From assembly GCF_000717745.1 (NCBI RefSeq), contig NZ_JOBH01000017.1:1-64000 (forward strand): a stretch of 64,000 nucleotides of DNA, read 5' to 3'. The notes below the pieces were generated by a model. The model worked only from the letters and a program-made list of their open reading frames with translations, did not search any database and was not told the DNA's origin. Positions 14,497 to 22,202 of the stretch are shown here, one piece after another. Source of the DNA: Streptomyces violens. GTDB taxonomy: Bacteria; Actinomycetota; Actinomycetes; Streptomycetales; Streptomycetaceae. Within the stretch, counting starts at the first letter, position 1. Every line of letters begins with the position of its first letter. Both the position numbers and the translations under genes were made by a program.

Positions 14497-14949
14497 GTGA
14501 GCGAGAGCGCAGCGGCAGGTCCCTCGGGGTCGCCTGCGTGGCAGGCCCGCCGGCTGGGCACGGCAGCGATCCCCCCGATCGCCGAGTGGAGCTTCCCGGC
14601 CGAGCCGGGCGTGGTCCGTACGGCCCGTGCCATGGTCCGCGAGACGCTGCGCGACTGGGACATGGAGCCGGCGGTGGACGTGGCCGTCCTCCTCGTCAGC
14701 GAGCTGGTGACCAACTCCCTGCGCTACGCCAGCGGGCCGATCGGCGTACGGATCGTCCGGCTGCGCGGCGGCGACCTCCTCGTGGAAGTGTCCGACCCGC
14801 TCCCCGACCCGCCCCGCGAGCGCACGGCCGCGCCCGACGACGAGGGCGGACGCGGACTGCAGCTGGTGGCATGCAGTGCCCGCCGCTGGGGCACCCGACG
14901 GGGCAGGAGCGGCAAGACGGTGTGGTTCGAGCTCGCCGAAACCGGCTGA
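14497..14949 (+). CDS. Anti-sigma-type ATP-binding protein (HATPase_c_2)
   Basis: A 150-residue stand-alone GHKL ATPase domain of the SpoIIAB/RsbW-like group. The N box is LLVSELVTNSLRYA. The G1-like segment is VSDPLPDPP and the G2 box is DEGGRGLQLVACSARRWG. It closes with GKTVWFEL. Streptomycetes carry many such orphan kinases. In the family they bind sigma factors or phosphorylate anti-anti-sigma STAS proteins. The GTG at 14497 has GGGGAAG at 9 bases. A GTG at 14488 would abut that site. It shares the C-terminal motif order with the last domain of the large SpoIIE-type protein next door, suggesting common origin. Confidence 0.88.
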   Translation: MSESAAAGPSGSPAWQARRLGTAAIPPIAEWSFPAEPGVVRTARAMVRETLRDWDMEPAVDVAVLLVSELVTNSLRYASGPIGVRIVRLRGGDLLVEVSDPLPDPPRERTAAPDDEGGRGLQLVACSARRWGTRRGRSGKTVWFELAETG

Positions 14950-15203
14950 CACCCACCGGGCGATCGCGCCCCCTGTGGCCGTCGCGCAGAAATCACTGCT
15001 TCGTGCCTGGTGGGGAGGTTGGAGCGCACCGTGTCTGGTTATGAGTCTGGGTGGGTCGCGATCGTTGCAGATTCATCGAGAACTCGTCGATGACCTGCGA
15101 TCGAGACTGTGCTGTGATCGTGAAGACCGTGTTCCGGATAGCCGTGTTGCTGGATACTCGGCCTGTCCGGTCCGGGCACGATGAGCTGGAGGGGACGGGG
15201 CTC

Positions 15204-17915
15204 GTGAGCGAGATGTCAGCGGGTGAGGAACACCCTGCGATGAGGGATGGGTCGGGCCGGATGGACGTACCGGACGGCCCGCCCGTCTGGCAGAGCAGCG
15301 CGCCCGGATCGATCTACGACTACATCCGCGTCGCCTCTTTCGCCCTCGGGCCCGACGGCCGCATCGAGCAGTGGAGCCGCCGCGCCGCCGACATGCTCGG
15401 CATCCCCGCCAAGGACGCCATCGGCCAGGACCCGGTGGAGGCGTTCGTCCCGCGCGAGCTGCGCGAGGCCGGGCACCGCACGGTCAGCGAGATCCTCGAC
15501 GGCCGCGAGTGGACCGGCCTGGTGCCCTACCGCACGGGCCCGGACGCCCCCGTCGACGGCCTCGCCGAGATCTATGTCATGCCGTCCGAGACCGGCACGG
15601 GTGACCGGGCCGCGGTCTGCCTCGTCGTGGACGTACGGGCGCTGCGCGGCATCGAGACCGACCTCGCCGCCGCGCAGGCGGTTTTCGGACAGTCCCCGAT
15701 CGGATTCATGCTCTTCGGCACGGACCTGCGGCTGCGCCGGGTCAACGAGCGCTTCGCCACCGTCTTCGGCGGCCCGCCGAGCAGGTTCAACGGCGCGTCG
15801 CCCGAGGAGTATCTGCCCCGCCCCGAGGCCGACCGGCTCAACGCCGCGCTGCGCCGGGTCCTGGAGACCGGCGACCCGGTCGCCGAGATGCAGCTCGTGG
15901 GCACCCCGCACGGCACGGACGAGCGCCGCCGCTGGTCGGTGTCGCTGTACCGGCTGCACAGCGCCAGCGGCCGCCCCATCGGCGTCGCGGCGCTCGCCCA
16001 GGACGTCACGGGCCGCCGCCGCGCCGAGCGGGAGGCCGCCAACGCCCGCCGCAATCTCGCGCTGTTGAACGAAGCGGGGGCGCGCATAGGCAATTCGCTG
16101 GATCTGGAGACCACGGCCCGCACCCTCCTCGACGTCGCCGTGCCGCAGTTCTGCGACCTGGCCTCGGTCGACCTGTACCAAGGACTGCTGGCCGGGGACG
16201 AGGCGCCGCCCGGCATGACCGACGGCAGCGCCGAGCTGCGCAGGGTCGCCTTCGCCAGCGCCGTGTCCGACGGGCCGCTCCCGGAGGGCGACAGCGGCGG
16301 CAGCGCCCCGGGCGGCGACGCGGCGGAGGACGACGGCACGCCGGTCGCGGTCGGCGCGGTGCACCGTTTCCCCTTCAACTCCCCTTGCGCGGGCGCGCTC
16401 CGTACGGCCGAGGCGCAGATCATCCCGGGACGGCAGACGGACGACGAGCGGCCCGAGCTCGGCGGCGCCGTGGTGCACTCCACGCTCGCCGTGCCCATGG
16501 TCGCCCGCGACACCGTCGTCGGCCTCGTCCAGTTCTCCCGGACGAAGGGCAGCGAGTCCTTCGGCGAACGGGACACCGCGCTCGCCGTGGAGCTGGCGGC
16601 GCGCGCCGCCGTCTGCATCGACAACGCCCGGCTGTACCGCCGCGAGCACGAGCGCGCGCTGATCCTCCAGCGCAGCCTGCTGCCGCCCGGCGACCCCGAG
16701 GCGGCGGGCCTGGACATCGCCTGCCGCTATCTGCCCGGTACGACCGCCACGGAGGTCGGTGGCGACTGGTTCGACGTGATCGAGCTGCCCGGCCACCGCA
16801 CGGCCCTGGTCGTCGGCGACGTCATGGGACGCGGCCTGCGCGCCGCCGTCGCCATGGGCGAACTGCGTACGGCGGTAAGGACGTTGGCCCTGCTGGATCT
16901 GGAGCCGGCCGAGGTGCTCTCGGCGCTCGACGAGATCGCGCGCGGGCTGGGTGCCACGGGCAGTGAGAGGCGTTCGGGCCTGCGGGGGCGCGGAGCCGCG
17001 GGGGGCGCCGGGCAGCACGCGGACATCGAAGCCGTCGCGGACGCCGGTACGCACGCGGGCTCCCGGCGCTCCGACCGCGCCGCCGACCTCTCCGAGGTCT
17101 ACCTCGCCACCTGCGTGTACGCCGTCTACGACCCGGTCACCCGGCGATGTACGTTCGCCAACGCCGGTCATCTGCCGCCGGTCCTGGTCGAGGAGGGCGA
17201 GGACGCTCTCCTCCTGGATGTCCCGCCCGGCATGCCCCTGGGCGTCGGCGGCGAGCCCTTCGAGGAGACCGAGGTCGAGCTGCCGGACGGGGCGCTGCTC
17301 GCGCTGTACACCGACGGCCTGGTCGAGTCCCGGGACCATCCGCTCGACGAGGGGCTGCGGGCGTTCCGTACGGCCCTGTCGGCGGCCGGCCGGCCGCTGG
17401 AGGACGCCTGCGACCACGTACTGTCCGCGCTGGACACCCGGCACGGCGAGGACGACATCGCCCTGCTGATGGCCCGGGTGCACGGCCTGCCGAAGGACGC
17501 GGTCGGCGACTGGAGCCTCGCCCCCGAGGCCCGCTCGGTCGCCCGCGCCCGCGAACTGGCCCGCGACCAGCTCACCGACTGGGGCCTGGAACCTCTCGTC
17601 GACACCACCGAACTGCTGGTCAGCGAACTGGTCACGAACGCCCTGCGGCACGGCCACGGCGACATCCGGCTCCGGCTGCTGCTGGACCGCACGCTCGTCT
17701 GCGAGGTCTGGGACGCGGACCTCGCGCAGCCGCGGCGGCGGCGCGCGCGCGACACCGACGAGGGCGGCCGCGGCCTCCAGCTCGTCGGCCTCCTCAGCAG
17801 GGGCTGGGGCAGCCGGCGTACGCCGCGGGGCAAGACCGTCTGGTTCGAACTGGACCTGCCCGACGGCGATACAAAGCCGGTGGATCCGGCGGATGCTCTG
17901 CTGGACCTTTTCTGA
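15204..17915 (+). CDS. PAS-GAF-SpoIIE phosphatase with C-terminal HATPase
   Basis: A 903-residue signalling protein. Two PAS-like domains (about 35-280) precede a GAF domain (about 285-475). A PP2C/SpoIIE phosphatase follows: LQRSLLPPG linker, TEVGGDWFDV and VVGDVMGRG metal sites, FANAGHLPP, LYTDGLVESR, GEDDIALLMAR. A final HATPase_c_2 domain (769-895) has SELVTNALRHG and DEGGRGLQLVG. In the family such proteins dephosphorylate anti-anti-sigma factors in response to ligands, while the ATPase domain can act as the opposing kinase, so both activities may lie on one chain. A low-complexity insert (about 587-630) interrupts the phosphatase domain. GTG 15204 is preceded by GGAGGGG. The open frame extends further upstream without support. 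Confidence 0.9.
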   Translation: MSEMSAGEEHPAMRDGSGRMDVPDGPPVWQSSAPGSIYDYIRVASFALGPDGRIEQWSRRAADMLGIPAKDAIGQDPVEAFVPRELREAGHRTVSEILDGREWTGLVPYRTGPDAPVDGLAEIYVMPSETGTGDRAAVCLVVDVRALRGIETDLAAAQAVFGQSPIGFMLFGTDLRLRRVNERFATVFGGPPSRFNGASPEEYLPRPEADRLNAALRRVLETGDPVAEMQLVGTPHGTDERRRWSVSLYRLHSASGRPIGVAALAQDVTGRRRAEREAANARRNLALLNEAGARIGNSLDLETTARTLLDVAVPQFCDLASVDLYQGLLAGDEAPPGMTDGSAELRRVAFASAVSDGPLPEGDSGGSAPGGDAAEDDGTPVAVGAVHRFPFNSPCAGALRTAEAQIIPGRQTDDERPELGGAVVHSTLAVPMVARDTVVGLVQFSRTKGSESFGERDTALAVELAARAAVCIDNARLYRREHERALILQRSLLPPGDPEAAGLDIACRYLPGTTATEVGGDWFDVIELPGHRTALVVGDVMGRGLRAAVAMGELRTAVRTLALLDLEPAEVLSALDEIARGLGATGSERRSGLRGRGAAGGAGQHADIEAVADAGTHAGSRRSDRAADLSEVYLATCVYAVYDPVTRRCTFANAGHLPPVLVEEGEDALLLDVPPGMPLGVGGEPFEETEVELPDGALLALYTDGLVESRDHPLDEGLRAFRTALSAAGRPLEDACDHVLSALDTRHGEDDIALLMARVHGLPKDAVGDWSLAPEARSVARARELARDQLTDWGLEPLVDTTELLVSELVTNALRHGHGDIRLRLLLDRTLVCEVWDADLAQPRRRRARDTDEGGRGLQLVGLLSRGWGSRRTPRGKTVWFELDLPDGDTKPVDPADALLDLF

Positions 17916-17933
17916 CCGACGCGCCCGGTCGGG

Positions 17934-18707
17934 TCACCCCGACCGGCGACGGCGGATCGTCTTCCCCAGCCAGATCAGCGGGTCGTACTTGCGGTCCGCC
18001 GCCCGTTCCTTCAGGGGGATCAGCGCGTTGTCCGTGATGCGGATGTGTTCGGGACAGACCTCGGTGCAGCACTTGGTGATGTTGCAGTAGCCCAGACCGT
18101 GGGCGTCCTGGGCGGCGGTCTTGCGGTCCAGGCCCTCGTCGGCCGCGGCGTCCAGCGGATGCATGTCCAGCTCGGCGACGCGCATCAGGAAGCGGGGGCC
18201 CGCGAACGCCTCCTTGTTCTCCTCGTGGTCGCGGACGACATGGCAGGTGTCCTGGCAGAGGAAGCACTCGATGCACTTCCGGAACTCCTGCGAGCGGCCG
18301 ACGTCCTCCTGCCGCATCCGGTACTCGCCGGGCTTGAGGTCGGCGGGCGGGACGAAGGACGGCACCTCGCGGGCCTTGGCGTAGTTGAAGGAGACGTCCG
18401 TGACCAGGTCGCGGACCACGGGGAAGGCCCGCATCGGCGTGACCGTGACGGTCTCCGCGCGGTCGAAGACCGACATCCGCGTCATGCACATCAGCCGCGG
18501 CCGGCCGTTGATCTCCGCGCTGCACGAGCCGCACTTGCCGGCCTTGCAGTTCCAGCGCACGGCCAGGTCCGGCGCCTGGGTGGCCTGCAGCCGGTGGATG
18601 ATGTCCAGCACCACCTCGCCCTCATTCACCTCGACGGTGAAGTCGCCGAGGGCGCCGCCCGCCGCGTCCCCCCGCCACACCCTGAAGTGCGCGTCGTACG
18701 AACTCAC
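17934..18707 (-). CDS. sdhB: Succinate dehydrogenase/fumarate reductase iron-sulfur subunit
   Basis: A 257-residue iron-sulfur protein. Cys54, 59, 62 and 74 (CKAGKCGSC...LMC) fit the ferredoxin-type [2Fe-2S] site. CIECFLCQDTC (145-155) and CNITKCCTEVCP (208-219) carry the ligands for the [4Fe-4S] and [3Fe-4S] centres. Electrons pass from the flavoprotein through these clusters to the membrane subunit. The GTG at 18707 overlaps the flavoprotein TGA. Gene order anchor-flavoprotein-iron/sulfur and the sequence style match mycobacterial Sdh1 (Rv0249c-Rv0247c) rather than the usual four-subunit Sdh. It ends 18 bases from the convergent SpoIIE-type gene, with no clear terminator. Confidence 0.93.
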   Translation of the reverse strand: MSSYDAHFRVWRGDAAGGALGDFTVEVNEGEVVLDIIHRLQATQAPDLAVRWNCKAGKCGSCSAEINGRPRLMCMTRMSVFDRAETVTVTPMRAFPVVRDLVTDVSFNYAKAREVPSFVPPADLKPGEYRMRQEDVGRSQEFRKCIECFLCQDTCHVVRDHEENKEAFAGPRFLMRVAELDMHPLDAAADEGLDRKTAAQDAHGLGYCNITKCCTEVCPEHIRITDNALIPLKERAADRKYDPLIWLGKTIRRRRSG

Positions 18708-20665
18708 GAGCTCAGCTCCTCGTCCGTCAGGTACTTCGCCAGTTCGTCCCGCTCGAACAGCTCCAGCAGGTCGGCGCGGATCGCCGGCATCTCCCGCCGT
18801 TCCAGCCGGATGTGGGCGAGCGCCGGATCTTCGGGGAGTCCGGTGCGGCTCTCGTTCGTGGCCAGCCGGCACAGCAGGTTGACGCGGCGCCAGCGGCGGT
18901 CCATCTCCGGGTGGTCGTCGCGGGTGTGGCCGCCGCGGCTCTCCTTGCGTTCCAGCGCGGCCCGCGCCACGCACTCGCTGACCAGCAGCATGTTCCGCAG
19001 GTCGATGGAGAGGTGCCAGCCGGGGTTGTACTGCCGGTGGCCCTCCACCCCGGCCCGCCGCGCCCGCACCCGCAGGTCCGCCAGCTTGTCCAGCGCCTGC
19101 TCCATCTCCGGCTGCCGCCGGATGATGCCCACCAGGTCGTTCATCGCCTGCTGGAGCTCCTGATGCAGGGTGTACGGGTTCTCCGCCGGGCCCCCGGGGT
19201 GCAGCGGGTCCGTGCCCTCCGCGCTGAACGGCCGCAGCGCCTCCGCCTCGGCCGCCTCCATCTCCCGCGGGTCCACGGCGGGCCGCTCGCCGCTCACCAG
19301 CGCCGCGGCGTACTCCGCCGCGTACAGCCCGGCCCGCCGCCCGAAGACCAGCAGGTCGGAGAGGGAGTTGCCGCCGAGCCGGTTGGAGCCGTGCATCCCG
19401 CCGGCCACCTCGCCCGCGGCGAAGAGCCCGGGCACGCCGGCCGCGGCCGCGGTGTCCGGGTCGACGTCCACGCCGCCCATGACGTAGTGGCAGGTCGGCC
19501 CGACCTCCATCGCCTCGGCCGTGATGTCCACGTCCGCCAGCTCCTTGAACTGGTGGTGCATCGAGGGCAGCCGACGGCGGATCACCTCGGCGGGCATCCG
19601 CGTGGAGACGTCGAGGAAGACGCCGCCGTGCGGGGAGCCGCGGCCCGCCTTGACCTCGGCGTTGATGGCCCGCGCGACCTCGTCGCGGGGCAGCAGCTCG
19701 GGCGGCCGGCGGTTGTTGTCCGGGTCCTCGTACCAGCGGTCGCCCTCGTCCTCGGACTGCGCGTACTTTTCCTTGAAGACGTCCGGGACGTAGTCGAACA
19801 TGAAGCGCTTGCCGTCGCTGTTGCGCAGCACCCCGCCGTCGCCGCGCACCGACTCGGTGACGAGGATGCCCTTCACCGACGGCGGCCAGACCATGCCGGT
19901 GGGGTGGAACTGGACGAACTCCATGTTCACGAGCGGGGCTCCGGCGAGCAGGGCGAGTGCGTGGCCGTCGCCGGTGTACTCCCAGGAATTCGACGTCACC
20001 TTGAAGGACTTGCCGATGCCGCCGGTGGCGAGGACGACGGCCGGGGCCTCCAGGACGAAGAAGCGGCCGGACTCCCGCTCGTAACAGAACGCTCCCGCGA
20101 CCCGGCCGTCCTGCTTGAGGCTGTGTTCTTTCAAGATCCGGGTGACCGTGCACTCCTGGAACACCTTCAGGCGCGCGTCGTACGCGCCGAACTCCCGCTC
20201 GTCCTCCTGCTGCAGCGAGACGATCTTCTGCTGGAGGGTGCGGATCAGCTCCAGGCCCGTACGGTCGCCGACGTGCGCGAGGCGCGGGTACTCGTGCCCG
20301 CCGAAGTTGCGCTGCGAGATCCGCCCGTCCGGCGTCCGGTCGAAGAGCGCGCCCCAGGTCTCCAGCTCCCAGACCCGGTCCGGGGCCTCGCGCGCGTGCA
20401 GCTCGGCCATCCGCCAGTGGTTCAGGAACTTCCCGCCCCGCATCGTGTCGCGGAAGTGGACCTTCCAGTTGTCGCCCTCGTTGACGTTGCCCATGCTGGC
20501 GGCGATGCCGCCCTCGGCCATGACCGTATGGGCCTTGCCGAAGAGCGACTTGCAGATCACCGCCGTCCGCATGCCCTGCTCGCGGGCCTCGATGGCGGCC
20601 CGCAGCCCGGCGCCGCCCGCGCCCACCACGACCACGTCCCAGCCCTGCCGTTCGACTTGCGTCAT
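18704..20665 (-). CDS. sdhA: Succinate dehydrogenase/fumarate reductase flavoprotein subunit
   Basis: A 653-residue flavoprotein. VVVVGAGGAGLRAAIEA is the FAD Rossmann motif. KAHTVMAEGGIAASMGN contains the His that normally carries covalent FAD. QFHPTGM and the later ESVRGDGG contribute active-site residues. GVPGLFAAGEVAGGMHGSNR and GGNSLSDLLVFGRRAG are family hallmarks. It oxidises succinate to fumarate. I prefer the ATG at 20665 because AGGAAGG lies 11 bases upstream. The GTG at 20677 sits almost on that site. It is the middle gene of a tight minus-strand operon: 25 bases after the anchor gene, and overlapping the iron-sulfur gene. Confidence 0.93.
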   Translation of the reverse strand: MTQVERQGWDVVVVGAGGAGLRAAIEAREQGMRTAVICKSLFGKAHTVMAEGGIAASMGNVNEGDNWKVHFRDTMRGGKFLNHWRMAELHAREAPDRVWELETWGALFDRTPDGRISQRNFGGHEYPRLAHVGDRTGLELIRTLQQKIVSLQQEDEREFGAYDARLKVFQECTVTRILKEHSLKQDGRVAGAFCYERESGRFFVLEAPAVVLATGGIGKSFKVTSNSWEYTGDGHALALLAGAPLVNMEFVQFHPTGMVWPPSVKGILVTESVRGDGGVLRNSDGKRFMFDYVPDVFKEKYAQSEDEGDRWYEDPDNNRRPPELLPRDEVARAINAEVKAGRGSPHGGVFLDVSTRMPAEVIRRRLPSMHHQFKELADVDITAEAMEVGPTCHYVMGGVDVDPDTAAAAGVPGLFAAGEVAGGMHGSNRLGGNSLSDLLVFGRRAGLYAAEYAAALVSGERPAVDPREMEAAEAEALRPFSAEGTDPLHPGGPAENPYTLHQELQQAMNDLVGIIRRQPEMEQALDKLADLRVRARRAGVEGHRQYNPGWHLSIDLRNMLLVSECVARAALERKESRGGHTRDDHPEMDRRWRRVNLLCRLATNESRTGLPEDPALAHIRLERREMPAIRADLLELFERDELAKYLTDEELSS

Positions 20666-20690
20666 GAAAGTGCGCACCTTCCTGGAAGCT

Positions 20691-21518
20691 CTAGAAGAAC
20701 CGCGGATCGTCGAAGGCCCCGACGGCCAGCAGGTAGACGTAGAAGTCGGCGGCGGCCACGCTGATCAGCGAGGCCCAGGCGAGCGCCGCGTGCCGGGCGT
20801 TGAGCTTCCCGACCCAGCCCCACAGCCGGTACCGCACCGGATGCTTGGAGAAGTGCTTCAGGCGGCCGCCGACGATGTGCCGGCAGGAGTGGCAGGAGAG
20901 GGTGTACGCCCAGATCAGCACGATGTTGACGAGGAAGACCAGGCTGCCCAGGCCCATATGCCCCCACGCGTAGGTCTCGTCGCGGAAGGCGAGGACGGTG
21001 TCGTACGTCAGCACGCCCGCGACCAGCAGCGCGGCGTAGAAGAAGTACCGGTGGATGTTCTGCAGGATCAGCGGGAAGCGGGTCTCGCCGCTGTACTTCT
21101 TGTGCGGCTCGGCGACCGCGCAGGCCGGGGGCGAGGCCCAGAAGCCGCGGTAGTACGCCTTGCGGTAGTAGTAGCAGGTCAGCCGGAAGCCCAGCGGGAA
21201 GATCAGGATCAGCAGCGCGGGGGACAGGCCCCACCAGCTCCCGAAGATCTCCCAGTTGGGGCCCGCGCGCATGGTCTCGCAGTTCTCCGCGAGGCAGGGG
21301 GAGTAGAACGGCGAGACGTAGGGCGCGTGGTAGTAGTCGGCGTTCGCGAACGCCCGCCACGTCGAGTACACGATGAACGCGAGCAGCCCGGCGGCGGTGC
21401 TCGCCGGGTACAGCCACCAGCGCTCGGTACGCAGGTGACGGGCGGGGATGGCGGCGCGAGTGGGGCCGTGCACCCCGCCCGTGCCGGTCGTGGATGAGGG
21501 TTCTGTGCCTGTGGCCAA
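20691..21518 (-). CDS. sdhC: Sdh1-type membrane anchor subunit
   Basis: A 275-residue membrane protein with about five hydrophobic helices (around 37-55, 100-116, 158-172, 188-207 and 245-264). It is far longer than ordinary SdhC or SdhD. Notable residues are Cys75 and Cys80 (SPCLAENC), Cys115, Cys133, His156, and a C209-H-S-C212-R-H214 motif at the end of the fourth helix. The mycobacterial Sdh1 anchor (Rv0249c group) is known to hold a membrane-embedded Rieske-type [2Fe-2S] cluster, and this Cys/His set could do the same. The mapping of ligands is my inference. TTG at 21518 has GGAG 8 bases upstream. The reading frame continues further without support. Confidence 0.85.
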   Translation of the reverse strand: MATGTEPSSTTGTGGVHGPTRAAIPARHLRTERWWLYPASTAAGLLAFIVYSTWRAFANADYYHAPYVSPFYSPCLAENCETMRAGPNWEIFGSWWGLSPALLILIFPLGFRLTCYYYRKAYYRGFWASPPACAVAEPHKKYSGETRFPLILQNIHRYFFYAALLVAGVLTYDTVLAFRDETYAWGHMGLGSLVFLVNIVLIWAYTLSCHSCRHIVGGRLKHFSKHPVRYRLWGWVGKLNARHAALAWASLISVAAADFYVYLLAVGAFDDPRFF

Positions 21519-21583
21519 CGTCGGTCTCCGTGAGCGGGGGGTGAGGACAGGGGCGAGGGGGGACGTCCGGGCAGGAGACCCCG

Positions 21584-21895
21584 CTACGGCGCCCGGCGGT
21601 CGCGGGCGCCCAGCCCTTCGTCCTCGGCATCGGTCCACAGGGAGGCGTCGTACGGCGCGTCCGGGATGGTCACCATGTCGGAGACCGCGCGGCCCCCGGT
21701 CGGGGCAGGCCGGCCGCCGGTCTCCGGCGCGGTCTGTGCCCGCAGCAGTTCGAGGCTCTCGCGCAGATGCTCGGTGTCGCTGCGGACCCGGCGTATCTCC
21801 AGCCCGCCGCCGACCCGCTGCTCCAGGCGTCCCACCGAGCGGACCAGGTCGTCGAGGCTGCGCTGCACAGCCGTCAGATCATCGTGCAAGGACAT
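21584..21895 (-). CDS. Conserved small coiled-coil protein
   Basis: A 103-residue soluble protein beginning MSLHDDLTAVQRSLDDLVRS. The first 55 residues are a strong amphipathic helix or coiled coil (leucine/valine heptads with Arg/Glu). The tail is Pro/Gly/Asp-rich. I do not recognise the family. It precedes the sdh operon on the same strand, 65 bases before the anchor start, so it may be co-transcribed with it. No catalytic motif is visible. Confidence 0.65.
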   Translation of the reverse strand: MSLHDDLTAVQRSLDDLVRSVGRLEQRVGGGLEIRRVRSDTEHLRESLELLRAQTAPETGGRPAPTGGRAVSDMVTIPDAPYDASLWTDAEDEGLGARDRRAP

Positions 21896-22202
21896 GACGT
21901 GCCCTCACTTCCGAGGGAGCGGTCGGCAATCTCATGCGCCTGCGAGTGTCGCGCGTCACAGTCGCGGTTGGGAAGGGATTCGCCGGTATTGCGGGTCACG
22001 ATGGCGCATAGGGGGCGTGACCGGTCGTACCGGAACGCGTTGGGCCGGGCGGGTGGCCTTGGGAAGTGCGGCCGCCGTGTCGCCGGGTCGCGGGGCGCGC
22101 CGTCGCTTTGAGTGGACGGGCCATAGATGTGATGAGCCGCAAAGTCGGCCGAATGTGATCAGCGGCGGCGCCGCCGCACGGGCGAGCCCGGAGGTAACAG
22201 TG
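21896..22202. other. Divergent intergenic region, 307 bases
   Basis: It separates the minus-strand sdh-side genes from the plus-strand binding protein and should hold promoters for both. A perfect 14-bp GC palindrome (CGGCGGCGCCGCCG) lies at 22163-22176, just before the GGAGGT ribosome site of the right-hand gene. No convincing -35/-10 pair and no RNA gene were seen. Confidence 0.5.
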
